A stretch of 64,000 bases of DNA from Microcoleus sp. FACHB-1515 (GTDB taxonomy: Bacteria; Cyanobacteriota; Cyanobacteriia; Elainellales; Elainellaceae), in contig NZ_JACJPO010000066.1 in the NCBI RefSeq assembly GCF_014696105.1, positions 186,001 through 250,000 on the forward strand. The letters are read 5' to 3'. The position numbers and the translations under genes were made by a program. Below are positions 17,741-25,146 of this stretch, in pieces. Numbering within the stretch: the stretch's first letter is position 1; each line of letters starts with the position of its first letter. Below the pieces are notes generated by a model. That model saw only the letters and a list, made by a program, of their open reading frames with translations, searched no databases and was not told the origin of the DNA.

Positions 17741-18628
17741 TTAATTCGTAAATTTCGATCGCTCACCCCACCTCCCAAACCACTTCATACCCAACAGCAA
17801 CCCAACCAACGCCAACATTCCCATCACACCCGCCAGCGGATTTTGATTAATTCCTGTCACCCACTGCGGAACGGAATCGCCATACTCGACTAGTTCACCG
17901 ACATTCACCAGATAGTAGCCCCAGACCAATCCCGCGTGCAGTCCGATCGCCAATCCCAACTGCTGCCGACTGACTTGCTTCGCCCTGACCAGCAGAACGC
18001 CGAGCAGCAGCAAACCGGGAAACTGCGGCAGCGATCGCAGCACGGCTGACCAGTCGAAGGGCAATCCGAGCAGCGTCACGATCGCGCCCTCGATCGGTTT
18101 GGTGTAGTGTAGCAGCGCAAAGATTAAGCTGTTCGCCAGCAATGCCGTAACAGGACGATAATCGCGCTCTAGTTCTTGTAAGAGCCAGCCGCGAAAGATT
18201 AGTTCTTCGCCCAGTCCGACGCCGATCGCGACAAGCAAGCCTTCGATCGCGATCCGAATCAACTGCAAAGTCGGCCACTGCCAGCGTAGCCAACCGAAGC
18301 TGAGTTCGATCGCAAAGAGCGTGAATAAACTAAAAGAACCGATCGCAAAACCCAGCAGCAGCAATCGACCGTTTTGCCGAGTGGGTTGCAGGCCATAGTG
18401 CCGCAGCCAATTTGGTGCGCGATAAATTCGCTTTGTCCACCAGCGCAGCAGCAGCACAAATTCAATAAACAGCAGCGTCATCGCCAGAATGCTGACCGTG
18501 TTGCGATCGGTGACAGTGGCGCGAATCAGAACATAGGGCGGCAGCCAAAAAATCGCCAGCAGTCCGATGAAGGCCAGCAGGCGAACAGGAGCAGACGTGC
18601 GATCGAGTCGAGCGAGAAGCAAGCGCAA
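17741..18628 (-). CDS. CPBP family intramembrane glutamic endopeptidase
   Basis: The protein belongs to the CAAX protease / bacteriocin-processing (ABI, CPBP) family of membrane-embedded proteases. The catalytic pattern is present: GLGEELIFRGWLLQEL (Glu-Glu and Arg) and LIFALLHYTKP (His) about 40 residues later. About eight hydrophobic segments span the 295 residues. The substrate is unknown; family members process prenylated or peptide substrates or confer self-immunity. The only in-frame start that fits is a TTG at 18628, directly after the clpS stop codon, so translation is probably coupled to clpS. Confidence 0.85.
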   Translation of the reverse strand: MRLLLARLDRTSAPVRLLAFIGLLAIFWLPPYVLIRATVTDRNTVSILAMTLLFIEFVLLLRWWTKRIYRAPNWLRHYGLQPTRQNGRLLLLGFAIGSFSLFTLFAIELSFGWLRWQWPTLQLIRIAIEGLLVAIGVGLGEELIFRGWLLQELERDYRPVTALLANSLIFALLHYTKPIEGAIVTLLGLPFDWSAVLRSLPQFPGLLLLGVLLVRAKQVSRQQLGLAIGLHAGLVWGYYLVNVGELVEYGDSVPQWVTGINQNPLAGVMGMLALVGLLLGMKWFGRWGERSKFTN

Positions 18629-18916
18629 CTACTCGTCCGGTTCGATCGAGCTAGTCAGTCCGTGTGCTTTCAGCGTGTCGCTGTAGAATTCGGCATGTTC
18701 TTGGGCGCAGATGATCACTAAACCTGTACCGTTCGTGTGAGCTTCCATCATGATCGAGACGGCTTGCGGCACAGTCAAGCTTGACACGGTTTTCACCAGC
18801 GTTTCGACCACATACTCCATCGAGTTGAAGTCATCATTGTGCAGCAAGACGCGATAGCGAGGCGCGGGCTTGCGAATCGTTGAGGTTGAACTCTGTTGAA
18901 TCGTTTCAACTGGCAC
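18629..18916 (-). CDS. clpS: ATP-dependent Clp protease adaptor ClpS
   Basis: ClpS delivers N-degron proteins to the ClpAP/ClpCP protease. The 95-residue protein has RVLLHNDDFNSMEYVVETLV, the canonical ClpS segment with the NDD motif contacting the substrate, and QAVSIMMEAHTNGTGLVI, which docks on the chaperone. The first 20 residues are the flexible N-terminal extension. The start is GTG at 18916, with GGAG about eight bases ahead. It resembles the general cyanobacterial ClpS1 type. The CPBP protease gene begins at the next base after its stop. Confidence 0.95.
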   Translation of the reverse strand: MPVETIQQSSTSTIRKPAPRYRVLLHNDDFNSMEYVVETLVKTVSSLTVPQAVSIMMEAHTNGTGLVIICAQEHAEFYSDTLKAHGLTSSIEPDE

Positions 18917-19224
18917 GGCAAATCTCCGTTTTGATCGAAAGATGGGCTTGTGGAAAAATCATTGGCTCGCAGCGGCTCGGCTGGAAATGTTCGATCGCTG
19001 CGGCGAATCGAAAACGCAACGACACAAACAAGCGGCTGATTGCTTCAGCTTTTGCCGTTCGTGACATTACTTCATTTATATCACTTTCACTTGGAGAAGA
19101 GCGCTGCTTTTAGCCGGAACTTACTGCACTAATCGCCGTCCACTGCTGTCACGGAACTTCACAATCGATCGATACAATAGAAGCCAGCGCAGGCAATCGC
19201 TCTTTCCAGCCTGTCCCTCGATCG
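18917..19224. other. Divergent intergenic region clpS / hypothetical gene
   Basis: This 308-bp gap should contain the clpS promoter and that of the 117-aa gene at 19225. I see no convincing promoter box, hairpin or small gene in it. Confidence 0.3.
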
Positions 19225-19578
19225 ATGAAATCTGCCGTTAACTTTCAGCCACTCCAAATTTTGTGCCTCGAACACGATCGCCTGCGTCTCTATGTCGAAG
19301 TGATTCAGGTCGCCGAGCCGCGCCAGATGTGCTGGGTGCGTCCGCTGATGCTGGCAGAAGCCGACGGTTCGAGCAATTTTGGATTGACGCTGCGGCATGA
19401 TTTGCGGCAGTGCGCCGATTTGCTGTGGCCGATCGATGCGTTTCGAGCGGCGATCGACACAGAAGTGCTGCCGCTGTTGGCGCAGCTTAAGGAAGCCGCA
19501 CAGCCAGAAGCAGTGTGGGCGGCTCGTCAGCAGCTTCAAATCTTGATGCAGCAGGTGTGGCAGGCAAATCAGGCGTAG
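19225..19578 (+). CDS. Conserved hypothetical protein (117 aa)
   Basis: A soluble 117-residue protein without recognised domain. The N-terminal half is beta-rich (LQILCLEHDRLRLYVEVIQV, then CWVRPLMLAEA), and the second half is helical with many Gln and Leu (LLAQLKEAAQPEAVWAARQQ). It looks like a cyanobacteria-specific family. Codon use matches neighbours, supporting that it is real. Its last 10 bases overlap the 3' end of the convergent aminotransferase gene. Confidence 0.65.
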   Translation: MKSAVNFQPLQILCLEHDRLRLYVEVIQVAEPRQMCWVRPLMLAEADGSSNFGLTLRHDLRQCADLLWPIDAFRAAIDTEVLPLLAQLKEAAQPEAVWAARQQLQILMQQVWQANQA

Positions 19579-20741
19579 CGAATTCCGGCTTCGCGCATCC
19601 GCTCGATCGCTTCGTGCATTCGTTCCGCCGCGATCGTCAGCGCAATCCGAAAATACCCATCGCCACACGCACCATATCCGATGCCGGGCGCAACCACGAT
19701 GCCGCATTTTTCCATCAGCAGCATCACGAATTCGGTTGAACTGTAGCCAGAAGGAACCGGAACCCAAACATACAGCGTGGCTTTGGGCGGTTCGATCGGC
19801 CAGCCGAGCGATCGCAATCCGGCCACAATCAGGTCGCGCCGATTTTCGTAGATCGCCATGCGCTGCTGAAGCTGACTTTCATCCGTTTTGAACCCAGCGA
19901 TCGCCGCTTGCTGAACCGCTTTGAACAAGCCAGAATCGACATTGGTTTTTACCTGACTCAAGCCCTTAATTCCAATTGGATTTCCGGCCACAAAGCCAAC
20001 GCGCCAGCCCGTCATGTTGTATGACTTTGACAAGCTGTGAAATTCGATCGCAATTTCTTTTGCGCCCGGAACTTGCAGAACGCTCGGTGGCTTATAGCCT
20101 TCATAGGCCATTTCTGCATAGGCGTGATCGTGACACAGCAAAATTTGGTACTTGTGACAGAATGCCACCAGTTCAGCGAAAAATTCCAGCGGAGCAACTG
20201 CGCCCGTCGGATTGTTGGGGTAGTTGATCCACAGCAGCTTGGCACGATCGGCAACTGCTTCAGGAATGGCGCTCAGATCCGGCAGGTAGCCGCGATCGCT
20301 CAACAGCGGCATCACAAAAGGTTCCCCGCCCGCAAAAATCGTTGCGGTTCGATAAACCGGATAGCCCGGATCGGGAATTAGCGTGTAGTCGCCTGATTCG
20401 ACAAAGGCCAAAAACGTGTTGTGAATTGCTTCTTTCGAGCCGATCGAAGCAATGATTTCGCGATCGGGGTCAAGTTCCGCAACGCCAAATCGGTGCGCCA
20501 TCCAGTCTGCTGCTGCCTGTCGAAATTCCGGCATTCCCTGATAGGGCGGATAGCTGTGCGTCGTGGGATCGTCGATCGCCTGATGCATCGCCTGCACGAT
20601 ATGCGCTGGTGTGGGGCGATCGGGATCGCCAACGCTGAGATTGATCACATCAACGCCTTGGGCTTGAAGCGCTTGCCGCTGGCGGTTGAGTTGAGCAAAC
20701 AGGTAGGGCGGAATTTTTTCTAACCGCTTGGCAAACTGCAT
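19569..20741 (-). CDS. Class I/II aminotransferase, LL-diaminopimelate aminotransferase-like
   Basis: The 390-residue protein is a fold-type I PLP enzyme. It has VINLSVGDPDRPTPAHIVQA at the N-terminus, INYPNNPTGAVAP (substrate and PLP contacts), CHDHAYAEMAYEGYKPPS and the Schiff-base lysine in SLSKSYNMTGWRVGFVAGNP, then GDGYFRIALT with the carboxylate-binding Arg. This combination is typical of the DapL-type group, which makes LL-diaminopimelate from tetrahydrodipicolinate with glutamate. Presence of asd-dapA 6 kb away is compatible, but a broad aspartate or alanine aminotransferase cannot be excluded. ATG at 20741. Confidence 0.88.
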   Translation of the reverse strand: MQFAKRLEKIPPYLFAQLNRQRQALQAQGVDVINLSVGDPDRPTPAHIVQAMHQAIDDPTTHSYPPYQGMPEFRQAAADWMAHRFGVAELDPDREIIASIGSKEAIHNTFLAFVESGDYTLIPDPGYPVYRTATIFAGGEPFVMPLLSDRGYLPDLSAIPEAVADRAKLLWINYPNNPTGAVAPLEFFAELVAFCHKYQILLCHDHAYAEMAYEGYKPPSVLQVPGAKEIAIEFHSLSKSYNMTGWRVGFVAGNPIGIKGLSQVKTNVDSGLFKAVQQAAIAGFKTDESQLQQRMAIYENRRDLIVAGLRSLGWPIEPPKATLYVWVPVPSGYSSTEFVMLLMEKCGIVVAPGIGYGACGDGYFRIALTIAAERMHEAIERMREAGIRYA

Positions 20742-20858
20742 GACGGCGCAGCACGATCCTCAAGGAAGAGTTGATTCAAACAGTCTACCGTTGAGCGTAC
20801 CGCGATCGAAAATTTGTCTGCTTTCGCCACGCAAGTTCGATCGTAGGATGAGCTGACT

Positions 20859-21053
20859 TTAAGGATTGGGAACAAGCTGAACGCGACCTGCATCCATTTC
20901 AGACATCAGTAACTCCAGCGCTTCATAGTCCGCATCAGAAATGTAGCCCAAGCGAGTTAGCTCGTAGTTAATTTCATTTTCAATTGCAGGTGTCAGCTTG
21001 CGAATGTGCAAAGCCTCTTGAACAAGTTTGCGAATGGCGTAGGTTGTTTTCAT
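20859..21053 (-). CDS. Conserved small protein (64 aa)
   Basis: The product begins MKTTYAIRKLVQEALHIRKL and continues with TPAIENEINYELTRLGYISD and a helical end with ALELLMSEMDAGRV. It is helical, soluble and charged, resembling a small family found across cyanobacteria without known function. It stands alone between the aminotransferase gene and a 529-bp gap. Confidence 0.65.
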   Translation of the reverse strand: MKTTYAIRKLVQEALHIRKLTPAIENEINYELTRLGYISDADYEALELLMSEMDAGRVQLVPNP

Positions 21054-21582
21054 GGCAAGTGCTGCCGCTATTTAGGTATGGAGCATTGATGTAACAGTCA
21101 TTTTCGGTGCAATCAACAGGTTGCGAAGTGATCCAGCCCTAGGGACATTAGTGATCTCAATCACGTCGATCCATCAGTAATTTCGTCATTCACAGTAATG
21201 ACAATTTTAGTAATCGATCGACCTGCTCGACTCCTCGTATTTCTACTACCGTGCAAGTACGGTTGCGACCACTCGTCGTCTACCGAATAATAGAGATAAG
21301 GCAGTATTAGTGCTGTGAAGACCGTGCACTTACTGAAAACGGCGAACAATTCACCTCAGTTGGTTTACCGTGAATTTGAAATAGAACTCGTATTCCTACG
21401 GTGATTTGTAGCTCTGCACACTTTTTAGCAGAAATACTTATTGGAATCTTTAAATTACTGGACTTGACAAATAAAGTTTCAGCAAAATGAAGCAAGACTG
21501 CTGGTTCATCTTGAGATCAGCAGCTATGGTTTGTAGATATCCAAAATGCGATTGATTCAATGCTAGATCAGGCAGGATTGTA
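21054..21582. other. AT-richer intergenic region with possible degenerate sequence
   Basis: No confident gene lies in these 529 bp. Two short overlapping minus-strand frames (21161-21349 and 21307-21495) read partly protein-like stretches such as AKKCAELQITVGIRVLFQIH and RTCTVVEIRGVEQVDRLL in different frames, which may be the wreck of a small gene. I cannot identify the family. A TTGACA hexamer at 21464-21469 has no matching -10 box at the right distance. Confidence 0.3.
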
Positions 21583-21921
21583 ATGATGCAAAATGTTCTT
21601 GTACTTCCCAAAACAGAAACGATCGCGCCCAAGGGCCATCTCAATGCCGCAAACGCAGATCTTTTGAAAGAGCAACTTTCAGCGATCGTCACCTCAGAAG
21701 AGTGCTCGCGGCTACTTGTGGATATGCACCAGGTCGAATCACTCGACAGCGCAGGTTTGATGGCGCTCGTTGCCGCCCTCACACTCGCACAGCAGGTAGA
21801 CAAGCGCTTTAGCCTTTGCTGCGTTCCACCTGCGATTCGGATTATTTTTGAACTGACTCAGCTTGATCGCGTGTTTGAAATTTTTGAGAGCCGCACAGCC
21901 TACGAAGCAACCATCGTCTAG
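21583..21921 (+). CDS. STAS-domain protein (anti-sigma factor antagonist)
   Basis: The 112-residue protein is a single STAS domain, as in SpoIIAA-type anti-anti-sigma factors. The signature loop LDSAGLMALVAALTLAQQVD carries the Ser that is phosphorylated by partner kinases. The N-terminus begins MMQNVLVLPKTETIAPKGHL. Two adjacent ATGs allow a start at 21583 or 21586. No partner kinase or PP2C phosphatase is next to it. It precedes the radical SAM gene by 203 bp in the same direction. Confidence 0.88.
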   Translation: MMQNVLVLPKTETIAPKGHLNAANADLLKEQLSAIVTSEECSRLLVDMHQVESLDSAGLMALVAALTLAQQVDKRFSLCCVPPAIRIIFELTQLDRVFEIFESRTAYEATIV

Positions 21922-22124
21922 CAATCGTTACCTGTTGCGAAAAGTCGCGCTTGACCCTCCACTGTCCATAAATTTGATTGTCCTCACGCAGGCAACTGGA
22001 GGTTCTTGCGTATTGGGGTGCATCTGTCCAGTCTGTTCGGCACATCGCAGGTTCGTTTCGACAGTGGGCGATCGCGATGTTCAGTATAGTGGAGTCAGTA
22101 AGCTCCACCTTTGCGATCGCAGCC

Positions 22125-24710
22125 GTGACTATTGCCGTTGAAGCGCTTCTTAGTTCAGAAATTCTCCGCCCTGCCCGCTATCTTGGCAACGAGCTTGGAG
22201 CCGTCCACAAAAGCTGGGAAGCGGCAAGAGTTCGCTGGGTGCTGACCTACCCAGAAATCTACGAAGTTGGCGCTTCTAATCTCGGTCACATCATTCTCTA
22301 TAGCATTCTCAACGCGCAGCCTCGGCAACTATGCGATCGCGCTTATTTGCCCGCTCCCGATCTGAGTGCAAAGCTGCGATCGACCCAAACGCCGCTGTTT
22401 GCCGTTGAGTCGCGGCGATCGCTCCTCGAATTTGACATTCTCGGCTTCAGCTTGAGCTATGAACTTGGTGCAACCAACGTTCTAGAAATGCTCGATCTGA
22501 CGGGCATTCCTCTAACTTGGCAAGATCGAGCAAACGGCAACTATCCGCTGATCTTTGCAGGTGGACAGACCGCGACCTCAAATCCTGAACCCTATGCAGA
22601 CTTTTTTGACTTCATCGTCTTGGGTGATGGTGAAGAGCTTTTGCCCGAAATTGGTCTTGTTCTGGAGGAAGGCAAAGCAGCCAACTTGAGCCGTCAAGCG
22701 CTGCTGCTCGATCTCGCGCAGATTCCAGGCGTTTACGTTCCGCAGTTTTATGACATGGCAGGGGATGGCTCGGTTCAGCCCAACCGTCCAGATGTGCCCG
22801 ATCGCATCTTGCGGCGCGTCGCCACTCCGATTCCAGCGTATTCGATCGGACTGGTGCCGTTGGTCGAAACGGTTCACGATCGCCTCACGATCGAAGTTCG
22901 ACGCGGCTGCACGAGGGGCTGTCGCTTTTGCCAGCCAGGAATGCTGACTCGTCCGGCGCGAGATGTCGAACCTGCTCAGGTCGTTGAATCGATCGAGCAG
23001 GGAATGCGAGCCACAGGCTACAGCGAGTTCTCGCTGCTGTCGCTGAGTTGTTCAGACTATCTCGCGTTGCCCGCAGTCGGCATTGAAATTCGCAATCGGC
23101 TTCGCGAAGACAATATCGGCCTGACGTTGCCAAGTCAGCGAGTCGATCGATTTGACGAAACGATCGCCAACGTGATCGGCGGCAATCGACAGGGCGGCCT
23201 CACTTTCGCACCCGAAGCCGGAACGCAGCGATTGCGCGATATCGTCAACAAAGGCTTAACCAACGAAGAACTTTTGCGCGGCGTCAAAACCGCCTACGAA
23301 CAAGGCTGGGACAAAGTAAAGCTTTACTTCATGATCGGCCTGCCGGGAGAAACCGACGAAGATGTTTTGGGCATTGCCGAAACGATTCAGTGGCTTCAGC
23401 AGGAATGCAACACGCGGCGCAAGTCGATCAGCTTCAACGTCACAATCTCCAACTTCACGCCCAAGCCGCATACGCCGTTTCAGTGGCACTCCGTTTCGAC
23501 ATCGGAATTTGAGCGCAAGCAGGCGTTAGTGAAGCAGGCGTTTCGTCGGATTCGCGGCCTGAAAGCGAACTTTACCGATGTTCGCTTGTCGGCAATGGAA
23601 GATTTTGTCGGACGAGGCGATCGCCGCCTTTGCTCGGTCATCCGTCGAGCCTGGGAACTTGGTGCAGGCATGGATGCCTGGTGGGAAAGTCTCGATCGCG
23701 CGTTTGCTGCTTGGCAAGATGCGATCGCTGAATCTGGCTTGGACTGGAAGTATCGTCAGGTTGCCAATGGCGAATGGAATGTTTTCTCAGACCAAGCTGC
23801 TACCTCGACGCTGGATAGTCCGCTTCCTTGGGATCATCTGGATACAGGCATTGATAAACAGTGGCTCAAAGACGACTTGCAGCGGGCACTAGAGGCGGCG
23901 ATCGTCCCTGACTGCTCGTTTGATGAGTGTTCGCACTGCGGCGTTTGCGGCTCAGACTTCGGCCACAATATTGTGATTGAACCGCCACCGATTCCCGCAT
24001 TTGCTGGAGCGTTTCAGCCATCCGATCGCGCTCAGCGACTCCGCATCCGCTTTGGCAAACTGGGCGATATGCGCTTGGTCAGCCATCTCGACATGGTGCG
24101 TCTGTTCGATCGCGCCATCCGCCGCGCCAGCTTGCCGATCGCCTTCACAAACGGCTTTCATCCTAATCCGCGCATTTCGATCGCGTCTGCCCTGCCGCTC
24201 GGTGCAACCAGTTCCGGCGAAATTGCTGATTTTGAATTGACTCAAGCGATTGCACCGGAAGAATTTCAGGCGAGGTTGGCGGCAGCACTGCCCGCTGATG
24301 TGCCGATCTACAGCGTCGAGTCGATCGCGCTTAATGCTGATTCTGCGAACAAATGGCTCGATCGTGCTGTTTATGAAATCACTGTCCGTACTAAAGATTC
24401 AACCTATCAATGGCAAGCTTGGATCGATCGAATTCTGGCAGCGGAAGCAATCGCGTATGAGCAAATCACGAAGTCGGGTAAACGGCAGATGATTAATTTG
24501 CGCGATCGCCTATTTCGTTTAGAAATCAAGTCAGCTTCACCTGACGCTCAAACGCTCTGCTATGAAGGAAGCTGCCGTCCGGATGGAACAATGCTAAGGC
24601 CAGAACATTTAATTTTCATGCTGGAGCAAATCACAAACCAATCATTTCAACTGCTGCATGTACATCGGCAGCAATTGGTTTTGGCGGCAGAAGCGATCGC
24701 TACAAATTGA
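22125..24710 (+). CDS. Radical SAM protein with B12-binding-like and DUF2344 domains (TIGR03960/TIGR03936 fusion)
   Basis: This 861-residue protein fuses a radical SAM part (TIGR03960 type) to a C-terminal DUF2344 part (TIGR03936 type). The N-terminal part has RPARYLGNELGAVHK and VRWVLTYPEIYEVGASNLGH. The [4Fe-4S] cluster motif is EVRRGCTRGCRFCQPGMLTR at about residue 265. A Cys-rich bridge CSFDECSHCGVCGSDFGHN at about residue 600 precedes the second part, which starts RLRIRFGKLGDMRLVSHLDM. The reaction is unknown. GTG at 22125 gives the usual family start (MTIAVEALL); ATGs at 21978 and 22077 give longer forms. A hairpin (22089-22108) lies just before that GTG. rne follows. Confidence 0.9.
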   Translation: MTIAVEALLSSEILRPARYLGNELGAVHKSWEAARVRWVLTYPEIYEVGASNLGHIILYSILNAQPRQLCDRAYLPAPDLSAKLRSTQTPLFAVESRRSLLEFDILGFSLSYELGATNVLEMLDLTGIPLTWQDRANGNYPLIFAGGQTATSNPEPYADFFDFIVLGDGEELLPEIGLVLEEGKAANLSRQALLLDLAQIPGVYVPQFYDMAGDGSVQPNRPDVPDRILRRVATPIPAYSIGLVPLVETVHDRLTIEVRRGCTRGCRFCQPGMLTRPARDVEPAQVVESIEQGMRATGYSEFSLLSLSCSDYLALPAVGIEIRNRLREDNIGLTLPSQRVDRFDETIANVIGGNRQGGLTFAPEAGTQRLRDIVNKGLTNEELLRGVKTAYEQGWDKVKLYFMIGLPGETDEDVLGIAETIQWLQQECNTRRKSISFNVTISNFTPKPHTPFQWHSVSTSEFERKQALVKQAFRRIRGLKANFTDVRLSAMEDFVGRGDRRLCSVIRRAWELGAGMDAWWESLDRAFAAWQDAIAESGLDWKYRQVANGEWNVFSDQAATSTLDSPLPWDHLDTGIDKQWLKDDLQRALEAAIVPDCSFDECSHCGVCGSDFGHNIVIEPPPIPAFAGAFQPSDRAQRLRIRFGKLGDMRLVSHLDMVRLFDRAIRRASLPIAFTNGFHPNPRISIASALPLGATSSGEIADFELTQAIAPEEFQARLAAALPADVPIYSVESIALNADSANKWLDRAVYEITVRTKDSTYQWQAWIDRILAAEAIAYEQITKSGKRQMINLRDRLFRLEIKSASPDAQTLCYEGSCRPDGTMLRPEHLIFMLEQITNQSFQLLHVHRQQLVLAAEAIATN

Positions 24711-25146
24711 CTCAAAAATTAAGAAAAGTTTCAAATTAAAAAGCAATGCTTCAAAATAAATCTACTACTGTAGCATTGCGGTAACTTGCGCTATAATGCT
24801 TTTCAAAAGCGGCTGATACGAATCTCAAATGTCCTGGTTGTCCTGTGGTCAATGGGCAAAAGAGGTAGGGCAAGATTCGTACCCGCAAAGCTTTTCGGAC
24901 GCTCTTAGCATCAGGTGCTTTATTCCCAGGCACAAGCATCTTATCTAGGATTCGTTGCTGGCTATGCTAGCTATTTGTTTGTCAAACCGTCCAGCCTTTC
25001 TGGGACTGCTGGGCTTTTTGTTGATTTCAGGTAGGAGCAGCCTCGTTGTCTCCCCGTCGAGTTTTTTCTCCACCCTTTTCTAACCAGCGCAACGGCGCTC
25101 TACCAAATTTAGAGCCGTTGTGTCTGCTAATTTTTGAGGAAGTTGA
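24711..25146 (+). promoter_or_regulatory. Long leader region of rne
   Basis: The 436 bp before rne are free of a confident gene. CAACGGCGCTC near 25090 pairs with GAGCCGTTG near 25123, giving a hairpin just upstream of the ribosome site GAGGAAG. Another hairpin-like element (GTGCTTTATTCCCAGGCAC) lies near 24920. A short hydrophobic frame of 39 codons (24964-25083) could be an upstream peptide. In cyanobacteria rne mRNA is known to be autoregulated through its 5' untranslated region, which fits a long leader here. Confidence 0.5.

Noticed and set aside
24800-24912. Possible third MITE copy (TACGAATCT...AGATTCGTA inverted repeat)
   Set aside because: Only a 9-bp inner repeat is good, the ends do not match the other two copies, and it lies within the rne leader.
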